The notes: generated from the letters alone by a model not told the origin. Positions 1 to 6,264 are shown, numbered from the stretch's first letter. The stretch is DNA of 7,213 nt from Alphaproteobacteria bacterium (GCA_004356215.1 SMXR01000037.1:1-7213); one strand, 5' to 3'. Program-made: numbers and translations.

Positions 1-87
1 AATGAAAAAACCGCGGCCAAAAGTGCGGCCCGGAAAAAAGTGGAAATTGAAGGTTTATACTGTGTCATATGGCATCCTTTGGATTGA
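1..87 (+). CDS. Possible 3' end of an unidentified protein (partial, low confidence)
   Basis: The first reading frame is open from the window edge to a TGA at 85-87, giving 28 residues rich in Lys and Ala followed by a short hydrophobic end (GLYCVIWHPLD). Codon use (gcg, gcc, aaa, gaa) is compatible with the neighbouring GC-rich genes, which is the only support. I do not recognise the protein. A second frame opens with ATG at 2 and runs to a stop near 157, but its arginine/lysine-rich peptide has no ribosome-binding site in view. The upstream sequence would settle it. Confidence 0.3.
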   Translation, partial: NEKTAAKSAARKKVEIEGLYCVIWHPLD

Positions 88-131
88 CTATGGCGCTAGG
101 GTGAAAATGTGTCAATTCTGTGTTACTTCTC

Positions 132-160
132 TTGTTATATGCAGGTCCCGCGCCTAGATA
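132..160 (+). promoter_or_regulatory. Weak candidate promoter for msrA
   Basis: TTGTTA (132-137) is followed after 17 bases by TAGATA (155-160). Spacing is ideal, but the -10 match is poor. It sits about 30 bases before the msrA start. Read by eye, low certainty. Confidence 0.2.
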
Positions 161-191
161 ACGGGAAGCGTTTTTATAAAAGGATTGTGCT

Positions 192-662
192 ATGGCGAAT
201 GCAATGTTTGGTGCCGGGTGTTTCTGGGGTGTCGAGGCCACCTTCAGGGCAGTCAAGGGTGTCAGCGCGGTCGAAGTTGGCTACGCCGGCGGCGATAAAG
301 ACAACGCCAGCTATGAAGAGGTCTGCGCCGGCAATACCGGCCACGCCGAAGTGGTGCGGATTGATTTTGATCCCGATACGGTCAGCTACGGCGAACTGCT
401 GGATGTTTTCTGGGGATGCCACAACCCGACAACCTTGAACCGCCAGGGCCCTGATCATGGCAGCCAATACCGCTCGGTTATTTTCACCTTCGATGACGGC
501 CAGATGGCAGACGCCGAAAAATCCAAAACCGCGAAAGATTCCTCAGGGGTCTTTCCAAATCCGATTGTTACCGCCATCGAACCCGCCGGTTCATACTGGC
601 GCGCCGAAGACTATCACCAGAACTATTTCAAAAAAGAAGGCATCGAGGCCTGCCCGGTCTAG
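192..662 (+). CDS. msrA: Peptide-methionine (S)-S-oxide reductase MsrA
   Basis: MsrA reduces the S epimer of methionine sulfoxide, free or in proteins, repairing oxidative damage in the cytoplasm with thioredoxin as usual electron donor. The 156-residue protein carries the family signature GCFWG with catalytic Cys10. Glu53 (in GHAE), Asp88 and Tyr93 (in GPDHGSQYRS) lie at the same offsets from the catalytic Cys (+43, +78, +83) as Glu94, Asp129 and Tyr134 of E. coli MsrA relative to its Cys51. Cys154, three residues from the end, is the likely resolving cysteine. The aromatic AEDYHQNYF segment near residues 138-146 is also typical. It is a short-form MsrA without the N-terminal extension of the E. 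coli enzyme and with no MsrB fusion. The ATG at 192 is preceded by AAAAGGA about 7 bases upstream. The gene stands alone and converges on the amidohydrolase gene across 54 bases. Confidence 0.96.
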   Translation: MANAMFGAGCFWGVEATFRAVKGVSAVEVGYAGGDKDNASYEEVCAGNTGHAEVVRIDFDPDTVSYGELLDVFWGCHNPTTLNRQGPDHGSQYRSVIFTFDDGQMADAEKSKTAKDSSGVFPNPIVTAIEPAGSYWRAEDYHQNYFKKEGIEACPV

Positions 663-716
663 GCGGCCTTTTCACCCCATTTAAAAAGATTCGGGAAAAC
701 TAATTAAGTTTGTTGA

Positions 717-2042
717 TTATTCAGCCTTTTCAAAAAGCTCGAGCGCGGCAACCGTTATCGCCCGAACCCCGGTTTTGATGGTCGGTTCGGGATCGGGGGC
801 AAAAAACGGTGAATGCAACGACGGGAAACTGCCGCCCGCGGCCACCGTTGCGGCATATTCCTCAGGATTTACCGCGCCGACCCAGAAAATAAAACCGGGG
901 ATATTGTCTTCGGTGCGGCCATACCGGGAAAAATCCTCACCGCCCATAACCGGGGGAATTTCCTTGATAATATTGGCCACTCCGGCGGCGCGCATCGCCT
1001 CCGCCACCCGGTCGGCCAGGGCCGGATCGTTATAGACCGATGGCGTGTATTCATCTTCAGCCACGCTTACTTCAGGCAACAGGTCTTCGGACAACCCCGC
1101 CGCGCGGCCCTGGTTTACAGCGATCCGTTTGATGCCATCAAGCAGGGTTTTGCGCACCTCGTCGGTGTAAGACCGGACCGTTAATTGCAATTTGACCTCA
1201 TCGGAAATGATGTTGTGTTTGGTGCCGCCGTGGATTGAACCGACGGTGACCACGCCAGGGTCCAGGGGCGAAATCGTGCGTGAAACCAGGGTTTGCAGGT
1301 CAACCACAATCTGGGCGGCGAGCATAACCGGGTCCTTGGTGAATTGGGGATAGGCGCCGTGGCCGCCAATGCCGTGAACAACGATATCTACCGAGTCGAC
1401 ATTGGCAAAGGCTGGCCCCTTGGTGTACCCGATCGACCCCGCCGGGTTGCCTGACCAATCATGGAAGGCAATGTTGTAATCTGGTTTTGGGAAACGTTCA
1501 AAAAGGCCGTCCTCAAGCATCGCCCGGGCGCCGCCGCCGCGCTCCTCGGCGGGCTGGCCGATCATCACCAGGGTGCCGCGCCAGTTGTCTTTCATCTCGA
1601 CCAGGCGGCGCGCGGTACCGACAAACGCCGCCATATGGATATCGTGGCCACAGGCGTGCATGACAAAAACCTCGTCCCCGGCCTGGTTGATCGCCTTTAT
1701 ACGGCTGGCATAGGGCAATCCGGTCGCTTCCTCGAGCGGCAGGGCATCGAGATCGGTGCGGATCATGACCGTCGGGCCTTCGCCGTTCCTGATCACCCCG
1801 ACTAAACCGAAACCGCCGACATTTTCGGTGACCTCAAAGCCGAGATTGCGCAGTTCCCCGGCGACCCGGCCCATGGTTTGCTGTTCCTGGTACGAGAGTT
1901 CGGGATTACGGTGAAGATCGAGATAAAGCTCTTCCAGATAGGCGTAATCGTCATCGATGGCCTGAAAGAGCGCGTCATTGGCCAGGGCGCTCGAGGTCAT
2001 GAGAAGAAAGGCTGAAACAGACGAGAGTAAGAAGCGGCGCAT
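717..2042 (-). CDS. Exported M20D-family metallo-amidohydrolase (aminoacylase/hippurate hydrolase-like)
   Basis: This 441-residue protein belongs to the M20D amidohydrolases (HipO, N-acyl-amino-acid and IAA-amino-acid hydrolase relatives), which cleave amide bonds of N-acylated amino acids using two metal ions. Visible motifs are RTDLDALP (96-102), the metal-site HACGHDIHM (Cys131, His133), PAEERGGG with Glu166/Glu167, FHDW (His194), the dimerisation-lid GGHGAYP (226-232), GGTKHNII (272-279), GGEDFS (367-372) and a late His410 in SLHSP. Residues 1-21 form a Sec signal peptide: Arg-Arg start, hydrophobic core, ALA cleavage site before Asn22. It is therefore probably periplasmic, unlike many cytoplasmic relatives. 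The ATG is supported by AAGGA about 7 bases upstream. It converges with msrA. The substrate cannot be read from sequence; a carboxypeptidase or dipeptidase role is the alternative. Confidence 0.92.
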   Translation of the reverse strand: MRRFLLSSVSAFLLMTSSALANDALFQAIDDDYAYLEELYLDLHRNPELSYQEQQTMGRVAGELRNLGFEVTENVGGFGLVGVIRNGEGPTVMIRTDLDALPLEEATGLPYASRIKAINQAGDEVFVMHACGHDIHMAAFVGTARRLVEMKDNWRGTLVMIGQPAEERGGGARAMLEDGLFERFPKPDYNIAFHDWSGNPAGSIGYTKGPAFANVDSVDIVVHGIGGHGAYPQFTKDPVMLAAQIVVDLQTLVSRTISPLDPGVVTVGSIHGGTKHNIISDEVKLQLTVRSYTDEVRKTLLDGIKRIAVNQGRAAGLSEDLLPEVSVAEDEYTPSVYNDPALADRVAEAMRAAGVANIIKEIPPVMGGEDFSRYGRTEDNIPGFIFWVGAVNPEEYAATVAAGGSFPSLHSPFFAPDPEPTIKTGVRAITVAALELFEKAE

Positions 2043-2077
2043 GGTTTTTCCTTTTCCAAGAATTTTCGTTAAATCAG

Positions 2078-2106
2078 AGTAAAAAGAATTAAGGATAAAT
2101 AATCAA
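2078..2106 (-). promoter_or_regulatory. Candidate sigma70-type promoter of the amidohydrolase gene
   Basis: On the minus strand TTGATT (2106-2101) is followed after exactly 17 bases by TTTACT (2083-2078), a 4/6 plus 4/6 match. The predicted start near 2071 would give a leader of about 28 bases. It lies in the 69-base AT-rich gap after the LytTR gene and would give the amidohydrolase its own promoter. The AT-rich setting makes chance matches common. Confidence 0.33.
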
Positions 2107-2111
2107 TTTTT

Positions 2112-2966
2112 TTAAACAAAATTAATTTCTTTTTTCAGAACTGCTTTTAAAGCTTTTTTATAGGTTTGGCTAACAGGAATCAATTTCCCGGCAATTTTTA
2201 CTGAATGTGTATCTGAAATTTCAAAGTGTTGCAGGGAAATAATAAAGGACCTGTGAACCCTCAAAAACAATGGCTTTGGCAATAATTTCTCTAACTGGTG
2301 CATGCTTTGATAAATCAGAGAGGATTTGCCCCGGCAAACGACTTCAACATAATTCCCCTGAGCTTCGATGTAGGAAATATCCTTTAACAAAAATCTGAAA
2401 ATCTTTTCACCACTGGTCAAATTAATAAAGGCATCAGAGTTCAAATTTTCCTTAACCGAAGCATACACCCTGCCATCAATAAAGTTATTGGGCTGGTGCT
2501 GGAATTTCCACGCAATCCGCGCCAAACCATAGGCCATTGAAAGAATTAAAACAGCTATGAAAGTGTATACATTCTCAAGAGCTAAATCGAAAAAACTCAC
2601 AGATTCCAGTGATGGGAAATTCAAACTTATAATGATTTCTTCCATAAAGGTTTTTGTAAAAATGGTGGCAACAAATAAAATCATTATTAGCAGGAGGTAT
2701 TTTCGCCACAACACTTTGTGAAAATACCTCGGAACCAGCAGGAAACTATTGAGGTAAAAAACCAGGCCATTAAACAGGGTGGCATTTATTAAAGGCCAGA
2801 AAAAATCGTGCTGCGGTTGGCGAAAATAGCCAATTCCATTACTTGTTCCAAAATATAAAATGACAGGAACAGCCAAAACCAAGCCGATAAGAATACTCGC
2901 CTCAATATAATTTGCTGGTGTAAATCGCCATATGTTATTCGTTGGAGTGATTATTCTCTCTTTCAT
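2112..2966 (-). CDS. Membrane-anchored LytTR-domain transcriptional regulator
   Basis: This 284-residue protein has two parts. Residues 1-152 contain four probable membrane helices (about 23-41, 56-78, 89-106, 132-152). Residues about 176-280 form a LytTR DNA-binding domain: the core ISYIEAQGNYVEVV (197-210), the LFLRVHRSFIISL segment (233-245) and the terminal IPVSQTYKKAL (263-273) are typical. LytTR domains bind DNA through beta strands, usually at repeated short sites. There is no receiver domain with a phospho-acceptor Asp and no kinase, so it should act as a one-component, membrane-tethered regulator sensing something in or at the membrane; the signal is unknown. The ATG at 2966 is the only reasonable start in frame, but its ribosome-binding site is weak. 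It is AT-rich compared with the flanking genes (21 G/C of 60 counted at 2161-2220). It is divergent from the M61 peptidase gene, its likely target or partner (inference). Confidence 0.88.
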   Translation of the reverse strand: MKERIITPTNNIWRFTPANYIEASILIGLVLAVPVILYFGTSNGIGYFRQPQHDFFWPLINATLFNGLVFYLNSFLLVPRYFHKVLWRKYLLLIMILFVATIFTKTFMEEIIISLNFPSLESVSFFDLALENVYTFIAVLILSMAYGLARIAWKFQHQPNNFIDGRVYASVKENLNSDAFINLTSGEKIFRFLLKDISYIEAQGNYVEVVCRGKSSLIYQSMHQLEKLLPKPLFLRVHRSFIISLQHFEISDTHSVKIAGKLIPVSQTYKKALKAVLKKEINFV

Positions 2967-2972
2967 TTTAAG

Positions 2973-2987
2973 CGAAATATGTTTTCG
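2973..2987. repeat. Inverted repeat CGAAA-N5-TTTCG next to the LytTR start
   Basis: CGAAATATGTTTTCG has perfect 5-base arms (CGAAA/TTTCG) around a 5-base centre. It ends 6 bases before the start codon of the LytTR gene, so a protein bound there could block transcription or the start region. The same arms recur at 3123-3139 before the divergent gene. It is a possible operator; binding is inferred only. Confidence 0.4.
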
Positions 2988-2990
2988 TTG

Positions 2991-2996
2991 ATCATA
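2991..2996 (-). promoter_or_regulatory. Candidate -10 element of the LytTR gene
   Basis: The minus strand reads TATGAT (5/6 to TATAAT), placing a transcript start near 2984 with a leader of about 18 bases. No convincing -35 hexamer lies 16-18 bases further upstream (TAAGCA at 3019-3014 is the best), so an activator would be needed if this is real. Confidence 0.22.
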
Positions 2997-3025
2997 ACTA
3001 GGAAAAAACCAGCTGCTTAGTCCTT

Positions 3026-3056
3026 TTGGAATAAAATTTTTACACTTTCATATAAA
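3026..3056 (+). promoter_or_regulatory. Candidate promoter of the M61 peptidase gene
   Basis: TTGGAA (3026-3031) and TATAAA (3051-3056) are separated by 19 bases, slightly longer than ideal. This would give a leader of about 105 bases that includes the inverted repeat at 3123-3139. The region is AT-rich, so the match is only suggestive. Confidence 0.28.
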
Positions 3057-3122
3057 ACCTGCCCCTTCTTCAAAAAATTAAGTCAGTTAAAAAAACCAAC
3101 CCCCGAGATTAGCCTTTCTGGC

Positions 3123-3139
3123 CGAAAAACAGTTTTTCG
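3123..3139. repeat. Perfect 17-base palindrome upstream of the M61 gene
   Basis: CGAAAAACAGTTTTTCG consists of perfect 8-base arms (CGAAAAAC/GTTTTTCG) around one A. It ends 30 bases before the M61 start codon. It could be an operator or, as RNA, a stem of about 6 bp with a 5-base loop in the leader. It shares the CGAAA...TTTCG arms with the repeat at 2973-2987. No run of T follows, so it is not an intrinsic terminator. Confidence 0.5.
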
Positions 3140-3169
3140 CACCCGGCGTGGCAAAATGGAGAAAATAAA

Positions 3170-4744
3170 ATGGATATTAAAATGCTGTTTACAAAACAAT
3201 TTATTATAACCCCAATGCTTTCCTTGCTACTTGCGGTAAGTTTTTCTTTGGGTGCTTGCGCCAATGAAAAAACTGAATATTCGGATGTTGATACCTTTCT
3301 TATTACAGTAGACCCGTCATACCCGCGATTATTAAAGGTCGAGGCCAGGTTAAAAACGGTTGATGACATTTTAAGCATGGAGTGGGAATCCGCAAGTTTC
3401 CTGGAAGCAGGCTGGGCGACCTTTGTGGATGATCTCAAGGTTTATACGCCTGAGGGCATAGAAATAGAATTTGAAACTATCCTTCCTGCAAAATGGCAGC
3501 TTTCCGGAACCTTGCCCGAAACGCTGGTTTTGAAATACAACATTCGTTTAACCCATGATTACGTTGAATGGGAGGGTGGGCACGACGAGGCGGCTTATGT
3601 CCTGGATGACCTTTTACTTTTCCTGGGAAGAGCTGTTTTCATCACCTCCGGGGTTCAGCCGGAAAAATATGATGGACACCAATATCTGGTGGAATTTCAA
3701 GTTCCCGATAACTATCAAATCACCAACCAGTGGGATGAAACTGGGGAAAAAAATAGCTATCGGGCGACCAGTACCATGGAGTTGGTAAATTCTGCTATTT
3801 TGGTTGGCGAACAGACCGTGAAGGAAATTGAAGTAGGTAACGTCAAGATCGTAATTGCCACGGGGAATGATTTTTCTGGTGCGATTCCTTTATTTGAATC
3901 CATTTACCAAAACATTGCTCCCTTTGCCAACCGGGTAATGGGCATAGCCCCTGCCTCCAAATATGTTGTCATTGCCAATTCTGCCCCTCGAAACGAAATC
4001 TTTGATCCATATTTTAGCGGCGGTGTTCTCTCCCGCACCATGAGTATTATTGCCCCCGCTGTCCCCGGGCCTGAAATGAAAGGGATAATGCAATATATTT
4101 TGACCCATGAGTATCTCCACCTCTGGAATATCTTTGCCCCGGTTGAAGAAGGACTAGAAGAGTCCTGGTATACGGAAGGGTTTACAGATTATATGGCAAT
4201 CCGGTTATTGAATGCCCTTGGTGAATTTCCAGATGACCAATTTCTAAATGGCGATCAGGGAATTCTTGGAAACTATCAAAAATACCTGGACGGCCGGGAC
4301 CCTGAAAAATCGCTCCGTCAGGCGGGGTTAACCAAAAATCAGGGCAGCTACGATCATGTCTATAGTGGTGGCTTTACTTTTGCGGTGGCGCTGGATGCCG
4401 AATTGGCACGTCTTACAAATGGAACCGTTAGTGTTGCAGATTATATGCGTGAGCTGGTCAGCCGTTTTGGCGGAAAAGAAAAAATTAAATTTGAAGATTT
4501 AATCAGCGTTGCCGAGGATTTGTCCGGAGGATCGCTTCGTCCCATGTTTGAAAAGTATGTCCAGACCCCTGAAGCAATCCCTCTTGAAGATTACCTTCAC
4601 AATGTTGGTCTAGACTTGGTTTTTGAAGGTGATGAACCTGCGAATATTGTTGAATCCCAAAATATGTCTGAGGAGATAAAAAATCTTAGAGAAAAGTTTT
4701 TAAAGCCTGATGGACTAACCAAATATATTTCTTCTGAAAACTAG
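3170..4744 (+). CDS. Lipoprotein M61-type (glycyl aminopeptidase-like) zinc metallopeptidase
   Basis: This 524-residue protein has a gluzincin zinc site: HEYLH (His313, Glu314, His317) followed after 18 residues by Glu336 in WYTEGFTDYMA. The HEYLHLWN context fits family M61 better than M1. Tyr398 in the VYSGGFTFAVALD segment is the likely transition-state tyrosine (inference from family alignment in memory). Residues 40-220 match the position of the M61 N-terminal beta domain. Residues 1-29 form a signal peptide ending in a lipobox-like LGAC, so Cys30 is probably lipidated and the enzyme membrane-anchored, facing the periplasm or outside. Family members usually end in a PDZ domain; this one stops shortly after the catalytic domain with a charged tail. 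The ATG at 3170 has GGAG at 3158-3161, 8 bases upstream; Met5 is an alternative. GC content is intermediate to low. It is divergent from the LytTR gene and convergent with rimK across 37 bases. Confidence 0.85.
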   Translation: MDIKMLFTKQFIITPMLSLLLAVSFSLGACANEKTEYSDVDTFLITVDPSYPRLLKVEARLKTVDDILSMEWESASFLEAGWATFVDDLKVYTPEGIEIEFETILPAKWQLSGTLPETLVLKYNIRLTHDYVEWEGGHDEAAYVLDDLLLFLGRAVFITSGVQPEKYDGHQYLVEFQVPDNYQITNQWDETGEKNSYRATSTMELVNSAILVGEQTVKEIEVGNVKIVIATGNDFSGAIPLFESIYQNIAPFANRVMGIAPASKYVVIANSAPRNEIFDPYFSGGVLSRTMSIIAPAVPGPEMKGIMQYILTHEYLHLWNIFAPVEEGLEESWYTEGFTDYMAIRLLNALGEFPDDQFLNGDQGILGNYQKYLDGRDPEKSLRQAGLTKNQGSYDHVYSGGFTFAVALDAELARLTNGTVSVADYMRELVSRFGGKEKIKFEDLISVAEDLSGGSLRPMFEKYVQTPEAIPLEDYLHNVGLDLVFEGDEPANIVESQNMSEEIKNLREKFLKPDGLTKYISSEN

Positions 4745-4781
4745 ATAGAAAATTAATTTTGTTTTTAAGGCAAAGGGTGAT

Positions 4782-5687
4782 CTAGCCCCGGCCACGGGTT
4801 TTGGTGCGGTTGGCCCGGGCATTCTTTTGCAAAAATTCGATAATCATGCCGGCGACGTCCTTGCCGGTGGCCTTCTCTATCCCCTCAAGCCCCGGCGATG
4901 AGTTGACTTCCATCACCACCGGCCCGTGGTTGGAGCGCAGCATATCGACGCCAGCGACATTCAGCCCCAGAACCTTGGCGGCCCTGACCGCGGTCTTGCG
5001 TTCCAGCGGCGTAATCTTGACCTGTTCAGCGGTGCCGCCGCGATGCAGGTTTGAGCGGAAATCGCCTTCGGGGCCTTTTCGTTTCATCGCCGCCACCACC
5101 TTGTCGCCAATTACCAGCGCGCGAATATCCTCGCCATTGGCTTCCTTGATGAATTCCTGGACCAGAATGTCGGCCTTGAGGCCGCCGAAGGCCTGGATCA
5201 TCGACTTGGCGGCGCTTTCGGTTTCGCCCAGCACCACGCCGATGCCCTGGGTGCCTTCGAGCAATTTGATCACCACCGGGGCGCCGCCAGCCTGGTCGAT
5301 AATATCTTCGGCCTGGCTTGAGCGGTGGGCAAAGCAGGTCAGCGGCAGGCCAATGCCCTTCCGGGCCATCAGCTGCAATGAGCGCAACTTGTCACGCGAG
5401 CGCGCAATCGCCACCGATTCGTTCAAGGGATAGACCCCCATCACTTCGAATTGCCTTAAGACCGCGGTCCCGAACGCGGTGATCGACGCCCCGATCCGGG
5501 GGATCACCGCATCGAAACCGACCAAGTCGTGGCCGCCGTAGCGGGCCGCCGGTTTGTCGGTGGAAATGTTGACGTAAACTCTCAGGGTATCAACCACCTT
5601 GACCTCGTGGCCGCGTTCCTCGGCGGCGGCGATCAGCCGTTTGTGCGAATAGAGGTTGGGATTGCGGGCGAGCAGGATTATTTTCAT
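4782..5687 (-). CDS. rimK: Ribosomal protein S6--L-glutamate ligase RimK
   Basis: RimK is an ATP-grasp ligase that adds glutamate residues to the C-terminus of ribosomal protein S6. The 301-residue product matches E. coli RimK (300 residues) nearly end to end. Shared stretches include FDAVIPRIG (58-66), YPLNESVAIAR (86-96), the ATP-binding VIKLLEGTQGIGVVL (139-153, Lys141), ILVQEFIKEA (174-183), GDFRSNLHRGG (208-218) with Arg211, GVDMLR (246-251, Asp248), and the metal-binding MEVNSSPGLEGIEK (259-272, Glu260, Asn262). All key residues appear intact. The C-terminal tail is short and basic (RTKTRGRG). The start codon overlaps the rimB stop as ATGA, so the two are probably translationally coupled; an AAAAGG lies a few bases upstream inside rimB. 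Some RimK relatives ligate other substrates, but the close match favours S6. Confidence 0.95.
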   Translation of the reverse strand: MKIILLARNPNLYSHKRLIAAAEERGHEVKVVDTLRVYVNISTDKPAARYGGHDLVGFDAVIPRIGASITAFGTAVLRQFEVMGVYPLNESVAIARSRDKLRSLQLMARKGIGLPLTCFAHRSSQAEDIIDQAGGAPVVIKLLEGTQGIGVVLGETESAAKSMIQAFGGLKADILVQEFIKEANGEDIRALVIGDKVVAAMKRKGPEGDFRSNLHRGGTAEQVKITPLERKTAVRAAKVLGLNVAGVDMLRSNHGPVVMEVNSSPGLEGIEKATGKDVAGMIIEFLQKNARANRTKTRGRG

Positions 5688-6130
5688 GGTTTGCGCCTTT
5701 TCTCGCCGCCAAAGGTATAGGCGGTCGATGGATCAACAATAAATTTCTTCTTTAAGGCCTGGCGTCCGACCAGCATACGGTAGCCCATTTCATCACGGTT
5801 GGTCAGCGACACCTCGACCGGAAAGGTATAGGGCCCGAGCTTGAAGTTGGTGGCGATAAACATGCGCCGCTCACGGGTGCCGTTCGATGACACCACCACC
5901 CGGTTATCGATAATCTTGGCTTCACAGGTCACCGCCCCGCTTTTTTTGCGGCGCTTCGGGTGAATAATGAAACGAACCCAATCCTCATCATCTTTTTTAA
6001 ACTTCCGCGGCTTGAAAGCGTGCAAGGAGGAGGTCCGGGCCCCGGTGTCGATCTTGGCCTTGATCTGATCGATGCCGAATTCGGGCAAGCCAATGCACTC
6101 GCGCCAGCCTATAATTGTTTTTGCTTTCAA
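5684..6130 (-). CDS. rimB: RimB-type retropepsin-like protease (annotated 'ATP-dependent zinc protease', COG4067/PF05618)
   Basis: With a TTG start at 6130 the protein is 148 residues and begins MKAKTIIGWRECIGLPEFGI, the usual beginning of this family. The aspartic-protease-like motif IDTGARTSSLHA (Asp28-Thr-Gly) is followed by the late MLVGRQAL (119-126) and FIVDPSTAYTFGG (130-142) segments, a retropepsin-like fold layout. Despite the database name, neither an ATP-binding nor a zinc motif is visible. In Pseudomonas, RimB is encoded with RimK and RimA and modulates RimK-dependent S6 glutamylation (established knowledge). Here it directly precedes rimK with a 4-base ATGA overlap; no rimA is visible in the window. 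An ATG at 6250 would add 40 residues without family support, and that segment overlaps the likely promoter of the divergent small gene. Confidence 0.86.
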   Translation of the reverse strand: MKAKTIIGWRECIGLPEFGIDQIKAKIDTGARTSSLHAFKPRKFKKDDEDWVRFIIHPKRRKKSGAVTCEAKIIDNRVVVSSNGTRERRMFIATNFKLGPYTFPVEVSLTNRDEMGYRMLVGRQALKKKFIVDPSTAYTFGGEKRRKP

Positions 6131-6134
6131 AAGT

Positions 6135-6143
6135 CTTCCTCTC
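6135..6143 (-). promoter_or_regulatory. Ribosome-binding site that supports a TTG start for rimB
   Basis: The minus strand reads GAGAGGAAG immediately before ACTTTTG, putting AGGA 6 bases from the TTG at 6130-6128. No comparable site precedes the upstream in-frame ATG at 6250. Confidence 0.6.
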
Positions 6144-6234
6144 AGGATTTTATCCCCGTAACGAGCCCGATATCCATATTTATGCCCGATGGCAAGCGAA
6201 AAGCGGGCAAAAGGGTGATGTTTGGGAATTTTTT

Positions 6235-6264
6235 TTGCAATTTCTGGCACTTTTGGAATAGAAT
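6235..6264 (+). promoter_or_regulatory. Candidate promoter of the small YobH-like gene
   Basis: TTGCAA (6235-6240) and TAGAAT (6259-6264, 5/6) are 18 bases apart, with a predicted start near 6271 and a leader of about 55 bases. The leader contains a small CGGG-TTTT-CCCG hairpin (6274-6285) and a strong GGAGGAGG (6285-6292). Confidence 0.36.

Noticed and set aside
5..39. Hairpin CCG-c-GGCC / GGCC-CGG flanked by A6 runs, resembling an intrinsic terminator on the minus strand
   Set aside because: The T run would follow the stem only on the minus strand, and no minus-strand gene lies to its right. The stem has a bulge and the sequence is equally explained as coding DNA of the left-edge frame.
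663..716. Possible bidirectional terminator between msrA and the amidohydrolase gene
   Set aside because: No inverted repeat with a usable stem is visible in these 54 bases.
4745..4781. AAAATTAATTTT followed by GTTTTT as a terminator of the peptidase gene
   Set aside because: The palindrome is entirely A/T and cannot form a stable stem; no GC-rich stem precedes the T run.
4801..5433. Long plus-strand open frame opposite rimK
   Set aside because: It is a shadow of the GC-rich rimK codons, rich in Ser/Pro/Ala with no recognisable domain, while rimK itself is unmistakable.
6245..6259. TGGCAC resembling the -24 element of a sigma54 promoter
   Set aside because: The required GC at the -12 position is absent; the sequence after the 5-base spacer is GAATA.
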